From NCBI RefSeq assembly GCF_001468035.1, contig NZ_LNZA01000001.1, positions 1,679,313 to 1,743,312 on the forward strand: 64,000 nucleotides of DNA, in the 5' to 3' direction. This document shows, piece by piece, positions 29,701 to 37,200 of the stretch. The DNA comes from Legionella tucsonensis. Its GTDB lineage: Bacteria > Pseudomonadota > Gammaproteobacteria > Legionellales > Legionellaceae. Both the position numbers and the translations under genes were made by a program. The notes beneath the pieces were generated by a model, which searched no databases, had not been told where the DNA came from, and worked only from the letters and a program-made list of their open reading frames with translations. The first letter of the stretch is position 1. Each line of letters starts with the position of its first letter.

Positions 29701-29994
29701 ATTAACAAACATGACCAGGAACAAAACGAATACGAACTATTGGTGGCACAACAAAATAGACCCATTACTCGCATTATTGATCGTACTTTTGAAGATCAAG
29801 GTAAACGCTGGATTATTGATTTCAAAACTGGAAAAGAAGATGAAATTTCATTGATGAAACACCGACAACAATTACATGAATACGGTTCTTATCTATCCAC
29901 CCACACATCCCTTCCTGTCTATTGTGGTATTTATTATCTACCCAGCAATCATTGGGTTAGTTGGCAGTATGAGCGCTCTGAGCTAACGGTTTGA
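26749..29994 (+). CDS. UvrD/AddA-like helicase with C-terminal RecB-family nuclease
   Basis: A 1081-residue superfamily 1A helicase. Walker A is APAGSGKT (residues 22-29), followed by ALTFTRKAASEMRER, the Walker B VDEFQDTS, GDPMQSIYRFR, and near the end of the helicase part YVAVTRAKSRLYL. The C-terminal 120 residues carry a RecB-like nuclease motif (IIDRTFEDQ, then WIIDFKTGK). This is the layout of AddA/RecB-like double-strand-break processing enzymes. No AddB-like partner is adjacent in this window, unlike typical addAB operons. It starts about 260 bases after lysC-lysA, across a repeat. Confidence 0.9.
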   Translation: MLIDSDQRSQATNPSISFIVQAPAGSGKTEILTQRYLRLLSTVTAPEQIVALTFTRKAASEMRERIVLALQQAANNKKANTLHQQMTLDFARAALQCDSHFQWNLLHQPNRLKVITIDSLCQSINQAIPLLEKQIAYSKITEKANSYYLNASRHCIQFALARHEYQKAIKTLLLHVDNRQDRLLELFTALLSQRDQWLAPLFQARAQEKSTFERALRLIEQHELKRFKQSLPSHLALELTQCARELAIIENNPHSPRYQLKDWHDFQHTNQEIANALSKLLLTGDANFRKSFDHHVGLLSSSCTPDEYKRLKNTSKELLNELNEYPDFLAALIQVSNLPEPKYDPEQWEVLQALFLLLPLLVGHLHILFSEQNEVDFTAISQQALSALGDVENPTDLALYLDHTLHHILVDEFQDTSITQFELLTKLVSGWQEGDGKTLFIVGDPMQSIYRFRQAEVGLFFRAKERGIGPVKLRSLQLCCNFRSTQTIVNWVNNQFAYIFPRQVDIESGAVSFHPSKDVIQDEKYSAIHTIQFKNREQEAKKLIEIIQYELQTNPEQTMAILVRSRTQLGEIIRLLRHHQVPYQGTDITLLANLSHLRDVWSLTQALLTPANRLSWLAVLHSPYCGLDLNDIHIIANFNKKKSIYFALLHLNKILGLSEEGRIRANFFIHIMHKALTQRYEIRLSDWVIQTLKELHIDNILNTNQLNDLEQFWTLLDRYEQDGRLPDIKEFLSELNKLYSQQANPARLHVMTIHKSKGLEFDTVFLPGLGAQPNRGDNPMIRWLNLPTQKQGNLLLMSPIQGAHQEHCALYDYLSQLDEVKSHYEAQRLLYVAVTRAKSRLYLMDHSERSSKASFRNLLKHLEFTDNEPTLLVEERNSSLPKLLSLPLDYYQNKKSEIFNLHLNIKTDPFLLSTSIPRLIGIVTHQLLQWICDNHPKAITEIPWSIARYELRKLGFDERTQHEALFTMREQITRMFEDQTGFWIINKHDQEQNEYELLVAQQNRPITRIIDRTFEDQGKRWIIDFKTGKEDEISLMKHRQQLHEYGSYLSTHTSLPVYCGIYYLPSNHWVSWQYERSELTV

Positions 29995-30067
29995 TCACTG
30001 AAAACAAATTCTATGAAATAACACTGCTCTGCGCTATCATTCCTCTTTTGTGTTTAAGGGCCAATCT

Positions 30068-31141
30068 ATGACCACTGAAAATACTGTAATCCACTTGATG
30101 AGTACATTAAAAGATCCATTTCTTGGCCTTACAGGCAAAGAAATGAATTTACAGTGCAGTCTTGAAGTGACAAATAATCAGTTGATCATTAACCTAACTT
30201 CCGGATTTCCCTGCTCCTTACTTGAAGAAAATTATAAACCTTTATTACTAGCTGCATTACAGTCATCACTCCCACATCAACACATAGTAATTCACATCAG
30301 TCAACGAATCAAACCACACAGAACACAATTCGTTGGCAAAGGCTTACGTGGAGTTAAAAACACTATTGCTGTAGCTTCAGGGAAAGGAGGCGTGGGAAAA
30401 TCTACTGTAACTGTCAACTTAGCGACTGCATTAGCCCGCTTAGGTGCAAAGGTAGGTGTTTTAGATGCTGACATCTACGGTCCAAGCATGCCCCTAATGC
30501 TTGGAAAAACTGAACCAGTGGAAGTCAGTGGTGAGCATTATCTTCCTGCAAAAGCGCATGGAATACAAACTATGTCTATTGGTTATCTAACACATGGTGA
30601 ACAAGCACTTATCTGGCGAGGTCCTATGCTCGCTAAATCACTAATCCAAATGTTGGATATTACCCTTTGGAATGATCTGGATTATTTGTTTATCGATTTA
30701 CCACCTGGAACTGGTGATATTCAATTAACTTTGGTGCAAAAAATCCCTCTCACTGCTGCTATAGTAGTGACCACCCCACAAAACGTGGCGACACTTGATG
30801 CCCAAAAAGCGCTAACCATGTTTTCTAAAACAGGAATTGATGTGCTGGGTATTATAGAAAATATGTCCACCCATATTTGCAGTCAATGCGGACATCAAGA
30901 AGCAATTTTTGGTGCAGGTGGAGCTGAAACGCTTTGTACTGCGCACCAAATCATATTACTCGGACAACTTCCCTTAGATGGACGCATAAGACAAAACTGT
31001 GATGAGGGGTCCCCTACTGCGACTCATACTCGCGACAAGTTAACGAATACATTCCTGAAAACAGCGATGAAAAGCGCTATTGAATTGGCAAAAAAACCAA
31101 TTAATTATGCAGACAAATTTCCCAAAATTGTTGTTGAGTGA
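30068..31141 (+). CDS. mrp: Iron-sulfur cluster carrier ATPase Mrp/ApbC
   Basis: A 357-residue ParA/MinD-type ATPase that carries and delivers Fe-S clusters to apoproteins. It has an N-terminal MIP18/DUF59-like domain (about 1-85), then the deviant Walker A SGKGGVGKST at 104-113, DADIYGPSMPLMLG, and FIDLPPGTGDIQLT. The cluster-binding CxxC is CSQCG in THICSQCGHQEAIFGAGG. Start at 30068 is set by AAGGG about 7 bases upstream; the six-residue extension to 30050 overlaps that site. Confidence 0.95.
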   Translation: MTTENTVIHLMSTLKDPFLGLTGKEMNLQCSLEVTNNQLIINLTSGFPCSLLEENYKPLLLAALQSSLPHQHIVIHISQRIKPHRTQFVGKGLRGVKNTIAVASGKGGVGKSTVTVNLATALARLGAKVGVLDADIYGPSMPLMLGKTEPVEVSGEHYLPAKAHGIQTMSIGYLTHGEQALIWRGPMLAKSLIQMLDITLWNDLDYLFIDLPPGTGDIQLTLVQKIPLTAAIVVTTPQNVATLDAQKALTMFSKTGIDVLGIIENMSTHICSQCGHQEAIFGAGGAETLCTAHQIILLGQLPLDGRIRQNCDEGSPTATHTRDKLTNTFLKTAMKSAIELAKKPINYADKFPKIVVE

Positions 31142-31245
31142 ATTCTTTGGAGACAGGTATAATCGAGTTAAGACCATCCCTTATTCAGCTACAATGCGAT
31201 TAAGGGTAAAGTCCATTAAAATAATAACAATAAATAAATTGAGCC

Positions 31246-31788
31246 ATGGAACGATTAATAATAATAACGCTAAGTATCCTATACTCCTGCCTGACTTTAG
31301 CCAAGTCTTCCTATCAAGTTGATTTAATTATATTTGCCCATCCCAATCAAAACGCGGAAATGGCAGTTGACGCACCTCTTATTCCAATGGGTGCACATGC
31401 TATATTTTTGCAAACGGATACAGAAAAATCAGGAAAACCTTATCGTTTGTTATCTCCATCATCCTCCAGTCTGCGCGATGAGTATTACCTATTGAGTCGA
31501 AAATCACATTACCAAGTTTTGGGTCATTACTCATGGAGACAACCAGCCAATAATCAAAGCAATGTCGCACTGCCTGTAGTAGAACATAATGGCTGGCAAA
31601 TGCAGGGTACATTAAATGTGAAGCAAAGTAATTATTATTCTTTTGATGCAGAGTTACAGGTATCACCACCCAGCAATCCACAATCGTCATTTACTGTGTC
31701 ACAAAAACAGCGCTTAAAAGATGATGTTGTTTATTATTTGGACAATCCTCAGATTGGCATGTTGGTTAAAATTTATAAATTGGGATAA
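31246..31788 (+). CDS. CsiV-like exported protein
   Basis: A 180-residue exported protein with a signal peptide (about 1-19, ending TLAKS) followed by YQVDLIIFAHP, the characteristic opening strand of the CsiV family of periplasmic, peptidoglycan-associated proteins (first described in Vibrio as a c-di-GMP/PG-related factor). A second conserved block is YRLLSRKSHYQVLGHYSWRQP-like, and the C-terminus (DDVVYYLDNPQIGMLVKIYKLG) also fits. The family assignment is by remembered pattern; function in this organism is unknown. It follows mrp by about 100 bases. Confidence 0.7.
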   Translation: MERLIIITLSILYSCLTLAKSSYQVDLIIFAHPNQNAEMAVDAPLIPMGAHAIFLQTDTEKSGKPYRLLSPSSSSLRDEYYLLSRKSHYQVLGHYSWRQPANNQSNVALPVVEHNGWQMQGTLNVKQSNYYSFDAELQVSPPSNPQSSFTVSQKQRLKDDVVYYLDNPQIGMLVKIYKLG

Positions 31789-31800
31789 TGATGCGATATA

Positions 31801-31877
31801 TGTTAGCCTGAGAGGAACACAGAGGAGCCCTGGAGGTTCTGTAAGTAGAAAACCTGGGTTCCGCAGTACTCTCCCAA
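31801..31877. repeat. Repeat-like segment with TAGCCT/AGGCTA ends
   Basis: TTAGCCTGAGAGGAACAC through AACCTGGGTTCCGC to CAAGGCTACAAA. Its ends and inner GGGTTCCGC match the repeat at 58084-58186 in diverged form. It lies between the converging CsiV-like and small membrane-protein genes. Confidence 0.45.
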
Positions 31878-31912
31878 GGCTACAAACTCGAAGCCCAATC
31901 TCTGAACTTTTC

Positions 31913-32215
31913 TTATTTTTTCCCTGGAGGAAAAATCCGATCAAATACAGTTGAACCTCCCTCCATAACATGGTTCATTGCAGTATTTACATCGGAGACA
32001 CCAGGATTAGTCTTATTTGAGAAAAAACCCCAAAAACCATTTCCCGATTGTTTGCTTCTGCCTACTTCATGCAATCCAAATAATGCTGCAGCAGTAAGAG
32101 TTAGGGAGGCAAATGTGCCTAATCTTCCATAAAAAGGGGACATAAATAAATTTCCAAAACTGATTAATGCGCCAGTCTTTAGTGCTTTTTCAGGATTTAT
32201 TTGATCTCTAGGCAT
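31913..32215 (-). CDS. Small membrane-associated protein, tandem paralogue 2
   Basis: A 100-residue protein of unknown family with one or two hydrophobic segments (about residues 14-48, GALISFGNLFMSPFYGRLG then LTLTAAALFGLHEVG). It aligns along its length with the gene directly upstream (32251-32580): both have a D[QK]IN start, the K-T block, GN, the P.Y segment and a G.HE[VI]G motif. A good AAGGAAGT ribosome site precedes the ATG. The pair is separated by 35 bases and is a tandem duplication. Confidence 0.65.
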   Translation of the reverse strand: MPRDQINPEKALKTGALISFGNLFMSPFYGRLGTFASLTLTAAALFGLHEVGRSKQSGNGFWGFFSNKTNPGVSDVNTAMNHVMEGGSTVFDRIFPPGKK

Positions 32216-32250
32216 ACTACTACTTCCTTGATAGGTTATTAAGATACGTA

Positions 32251-32580
32251 TTAGGGGCGCTTACTTTCACTGGGCATAATTTCATCAAATATCGCCGCAC
32301 CTCCAACTGCGATATTTGCCAGAGTATTTTGCACTTCTGTACTTTTATCACCAGTTATACCGCCAAAAAAAGAATTCATACCATTTATTCTATTTCCAAC
32401 AGCTCTTCTTTTTTTGCCTATCTCATGCGCACCATATAAAAATGCACCAGTTGCAGCAATTGCTGCAGTCAAACCCAGTTTTGCATCAACCCAATACAGT
32501 GGAGCTAAAATTGTATTTCCAAGCGCTAGTAATGTAGCCGTCTTACCAGCATCATCAATATTTATTTTATCTTTGGCCAT
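32251..32580 (-). CDS. Small membrane-associated protein, tandem paralogue 1
   Basis: A 109-residue protein with a hydrophobic stretch at about residues 15-52 (LALGNTILAPLYW, then LTAAIAATGAFLYGAHEIG) and a soluble, glycine-containing tail (MNSFFGGITGDK). It is a paralogue of the downstream gene at 31913-32215; the shared core is K-T...GN...P.Y...LT.A...G.HEIG. AAGGAATTGAT immediately precedes the ATG. I do not recognise the family and infer only membrane association. Confidence 0.68.
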   Translation of the reverse strand: MAKDKINIDDAGKTATLLALGNTILAPLYWVDAKLGLTAAIAATGAFLYGAHEIGKKRRAVGNRINGMNSFFGGITGDKSTEVQNTLANIAVGGAAIFDEIMPSESKRP

Positions 32581-32754
32581 ATCAATTCCTTGTGATAATT
32601 AATTGGAATAACCAGACTATGTGAGCATCAATAAAATTGCAAGCATAAATTTATACATCATAATGAACAACATTAAACCAAATACAATATGAATTGAATT
32701 CGATCTACTTGTAAATTATAATTTCATATGATAAAACCAACCCATGAGCTCATA

Positions 32755-34170
32755 ATGTCACAAAAAAGCCGAATTATTGATGCGCTCACCTTATGCCTCA
32801 AACAAAAGTCCAATAAGGATTTTATACTAAATAAATCATCAGCTTATACTGGATTGACCGACTTATACGAACACTATGCTTTGGAGAATAAAACGGAGCA
32901 ATTTTTTGAAGCATTTGAACAGTTGTGCATGATCCCTGATGATTATCTACTTGGAGATAATCCAATTTTGGATAATTTTATCATTCAATTGGAAAAAGTT
33001 TTTCATCCTCAAAAACCAGAAAAAGTTACACGTCCTGCTCCATGGTGGCAAATTGAGAGAAAATCCTTGCTTGCAATAGCAGAAACGCATTCACCTTGTT
33101 ATGTATATCACTGCGCAACACAAATATCTCAGGCGAAACGATTACTGAGTCTGGAATCAATCGACACTTTATTTTATGCAATTAAAGCCAACCCCCATCC
33201 TTCGATTTTAAAAACATTGGAAAAAGAAGGTATTGGTTTTGAGTGCGTTTCTATTCAGGAACTAAAGCGAATATCAGAACTATTTCCAGATATAGACAAA
33301 AAAAGAATTTTATTTACCCCCAATTTCGCACCAAAAAATGAATATGAATTTGCAATGAATTTAGGTTGTTATGTAACAATAGATAATGTGTACCCTTTAG
33401 CAAGCTGGACCGAGCTGTTTCAAAACCGCGACATCATCATCCGTATTGACCCAGGTGCGGGCGCAGGCCATCACAAACACGTTGTAACAGGGGGAAATGA
33501 ATCAAAGTTTGGCATTGACCAAAAAGATATAGAACAACTTAAAACACTGACCCAGGAACATAATATCCGTGTCATTGGATTACACTCACATTCAGGAAGT
33601 GGAATTCTTACCCCAGAATTGTGGGAACAGACTGCTTTAATACTCACGTCGCTCATTAAGCAATTTCCCAATACTCAATTCATTAACTTAGGTGGCGGTT
33701 TAGGAATTGTTGAAAAACCAGGACAAAAACCTTTGGATCTCGAGAAACTCGATACACGATTATTGGCAGTAAAATCGCATTATCCCCATTTAAAATTCTG
33801 GTTGGAGCCCGGTCGTTTTTTTGTTGCAGAAAGCGGCGTCATCCTGGCAAAGGTCACTCAATGTAAAGAAAAAGGCGAAGTAAAATTTATAGGAATTGAA
33901 ACAGGGATGAACTCATTAATTAGACCCTCTTTATATGGTGCTTATCACGAAATTGTCAATTTAAGCCAGTTGTACTCGCAAAAAGCTGGATTTTCACATG
34001 TGGTAGGTCCAATTTGCGAATCAGGAGATACCCTTGGATACGACCGTTTATTACCTACCACACATGAAGAAGACATCATTTTAATCGCTAACACTGGTGC
34101 CTATGGGCACTGTATGAGCTCTCATTACAATTTACGTTCACCCGCGCATGAAATTATTTTGGAATCATAG
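32755..34170 (+). CDS. Chimera: effector-type N-terminal module fused to a second LysA decarboxylase domain
   Basis: A 471-residue protein in two parts. Residues 1-85 align without gaps with the N-terminus of the next gene (34298): about 41 of 85 positions are identical, including LCxKQK, DFxLNK, LENKT and GDN..xDNFII. From residue 96 (PWWQIER) to the end it is a full diaminopimelate decarboxylase, very close to the C-terminal half of the fusion at 23925-26486; FYAIKANPHP (K144), SGSGILTPELW, GGGLGI, LEPGRFFVAESG and CESGDTLGYDR are all retained. The residue matching candidate nucleophile Cys31 of the neighbour is Tyr31. I start at 32755, where the alignment begins; the frame is open to 32728. 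Confidence 0.85.
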   Translation: MSQKSRIIDALTLCLKQKSNKDFILNKSSAYTGLTDLYEHYALENKTEQFFEAFEQLCMIPDDYLLGDNPILDNFIIQLEKVFHPQKPEKVTRPAPWWQIERKSLLAIAETHSPCYVYHCATQISQAKRLLSLESIDTLFYAIKANPHPSILKTLEKEGIGFECVSIQELKRISELFPDIDKKRILFTPNFAPKNEYEFAMNLGCYVTIDNVYPLASWTELFQNRDIIIRIDPGAGAGHHKHVVTGGNESKFGIDQKDIEQLKTLTQEHNIRVIGLHSHSGSGILTPELWEQTALILTSLIKQFPNTQFINLGGGLGIVEKPGQKPLDLEKLDTRLLAVKSHYPHLKFWLEPGRFFVAESGVILAKVTQCKEKGEVKFIGIETGMNSLIRPSLYGAYHEIVNLSQLYSQKAGFSHVVGPICESGDTLGYDRLLPTTHEEDIILIANTGAYGHCMSSHYNLRSPAHEIILES

Positions 34171-34297
34171 CGCGCTAAAATGTTTATGTTTTCACACTAT
34201 CTTGCAAACGAATCATTTTGTTTAAATTTAATCCATTATGTATTGAATTAAACTGTTTTGACATTTATAATCACAAAATCAAAAAAGAGGGATTGTT

Positions 34298-37200
34298 ATG
34301 CCAAATCAAGGCAAAATTATTAATGCAGTAAATCTTTGCATCAAGCAAAAAAACAATATTGATTTTGAACTAAATAAAAAAGGAGTTTGTTCCGCACTTG
34401 CTGCTTTATACATCAAATATACATTAGAAAATAAAACATCACTGTTTTTTTATTTGCTTGACCAATTAGCCAGTTTACCTAGCACTTACCGATTCGGTGA
34501 TAATCATGCCATTGATAATTTCATTATCAAAATTGAAAAAACATTTAATGCGGAAGAATTCAGTAATTACGAAATCTTACAAACTGATCTCGAGAAACTC
34601 TTGGATATTAGGGAGAAACCTCTAAGAAATGAATTTAATTTGGGCCTCAACACAAATGAAACACATTGGAAAGAAATTTTCAAAAAAATCGGCCGTAATA
34701 ATCGATCATACTATATTTCCAGTAAAACCCATGCAATCGCTCTAACTTTTCAAAATGGGAAATACAGCTATACAATTTATGATCCGAACTATAATCGAAG
34801 AACAAAAGAGTTTGAAACAGTTGATGAATTAATTAAGGAAATTAAAGAGTGCTTTGATTACAAAAATGACTCTTTCGGCTTAATAATTCGCACATTTGCT
34901 CATCCCCATGCAACACCTGAACACTACCCTTCTCACGATGAATTACATCAAATCGCCTTCGCAGATCAGACAAATATTGATTCAAGTTTCTATGCTGCTC
35001 TAGCAAAAGATATTGATACAGTTAAGTACTTATTTAAACACAATAAAATTGACTATGACAACTTAGGAAAAGAATATTTTCGTTCTGAATTTAATGATTT
35101 TTTGCTGCAGCAACCTAAATCACCTATTCTAAAAAATGCTATTTTAAGAGGGATTAGAGCCACCCTCTATGTAGGAAACCACAAAGAAGCAGAAAAGCTG
35201 ATTGATCATTATATCCAGACGTACATTACAGCTGAGGAACAAGATGAATTAAAAAACGCACTGCAAGAATTGCTTGACGAACCGGTAAGCAAACACTTGT
35301 TGCTCATGAAAAAAGAAGCAGACCACAGCAAGTTATTAAAGTTGCTCGAGCAATTAAATCTTTCTCAAGAACCTCAAAATCAAACCGCTTATAATCACCT
35401 GCAATTTCTAACCTTTGTTAAACAGGAAGTAAAACCTTTATCAAAAGAGCAGTTTTTAAGCAAGATTTCTCCAGAACAAATAATAAAACAAATTCAGTGC
35501 GCCGCCATCACCAATCAACATCATGTTTTAAATCTATTAATTTCTCAGTTAGCAACTGCAAAAATTGCTCCCAAATCATTTCCTTCTATTTTCACTAAAG
35601 AGCTTATTGAAGAGGTTAATTCAACAACTTTAAAAAGACTCCTTGAAAATGGTTTTACTGTAGATACCCAAGCCCTAGATTTACTTCCTCTATGCATGCA
35701 GCGTCATGACAAAACAATTTTTGAAACATATGCACGTGCATTGGCTGAGCAAACTGACCCAACTCTTTGGGAGCATATTGATCAATTTCAATATGACTTA
35801 ATCGACTTAAGCACTTCCCTAGGTTCAACAACGCTACTCAATGCACTCATTTTCCTTAGGAAAAATAATCATGTGAAAAATGCATGGAAAGATAATATTA
35901 CTGAGGAGATGATCAAAAGCGCGCTTACCATTGCCATACTGAACGGTAATCAAGAAATGTGCTTGTTCCTCCAGGAAAAATTAAAAGCTAAAAAAAGCCA
36001 TCTTGAATCAGATACCTTGGAATTTCTCTACCATAAAGGATTAGAAGAGGAAGACATATCCATTTTATCCGTACTTACTCAATTAAATTTCAATGTACTC
36101 TATAACATCAAAGACATACACGCACTTTTTATGCTGTGTTTTGAGTATGATGACTATTCAATTATTGAAAGGTGTTTTACTAAAGCAAGCCCCAAAATAA
36201 AGCAACTCCTTTTAGAATACAGTTTAAACTGGAATATTGGGCCTGTAATAACACTTTGCATCCAAAAAGAGCCTCAACTTTATAATGTGTATCTTAATGA
36301 CTCAATCACAAACCTTGGCAAACTAACTAAGCTCAATAGAGTAATTAATACGCACTCTCTTCCTCCCGATACACTTTCATTGAATCTTGATATCTCAGAA
36401 CAAAAAAAAGCAATCAAAGATTGTTTCAAAAATAAACTCCTCAATCTGGCAAAAATATTATGTAACAAAGTAGCATGGGGAGAAGATGAGCTCGATAATT
36501 TTCTTGATGAGTTAATTCTGGAAAAAAATGAAAATGGAATCATATGCTTGCTTCAAAATTTCCCAGAGTTGAAGCAAAAACCAAAACTTGTACCCATGTT
36601 GACACAAAATAATTTGCTGAAACCTATAGATTTTTTACTGGCTAAAGATCAAATTGCCATTGAACAAGAATTATCCGAACAAATTTTTGCTTCGGCTTTG
36701 GCCAATAATTATAAAAACTTAATTGCCCGATTTTTAAAACTGGGAAGAATAACACCTGATACGCAATTCAAACAACCCCTTGTAGAATTGCTTAAACAAG
36801 CAATTCTACAAGGCTATGATTCTGTTTTAGAACCATTTATTGAATCCAGTCTTAATTTCGGATTGGATTTCAAAGAATTGTTTCTTTTTAGCTGCGCTCA
36901 AAAACAAGCAAAAATAGCCAACCTGCTGCTTACCAAAGAATTTATTCTGAGTCCCACTGAAAAGCAAAGTGCAATTCAACAATTATTTGACGATCAATCT
37001 GCTTCCGAGCTGTTTGATACGGTCTATGCACAAGGTTATGGCAGGCTTTATCAATTATTATTAAAAACTAATGTACAAAACCCAAGAGCCTCTTTACTAC
37101 GATCAATTAAAAATCGAGAACATGATCCCTTATTCCAAAATACTACGCTGTATTTAAATCCCTTAAAACGCGCTATTAAAGAAAAAAATGAGAAGATATT

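Noticed and set aside
33737-34603. A 15-mer (GATCTCGAGAAACTC) shared by the LysA chimera and the following gene, as a possible recombination scar
   Set aside because: It sits in unrelated parts of the two proteins (both encode DLEKL) and is short enough to be chance.
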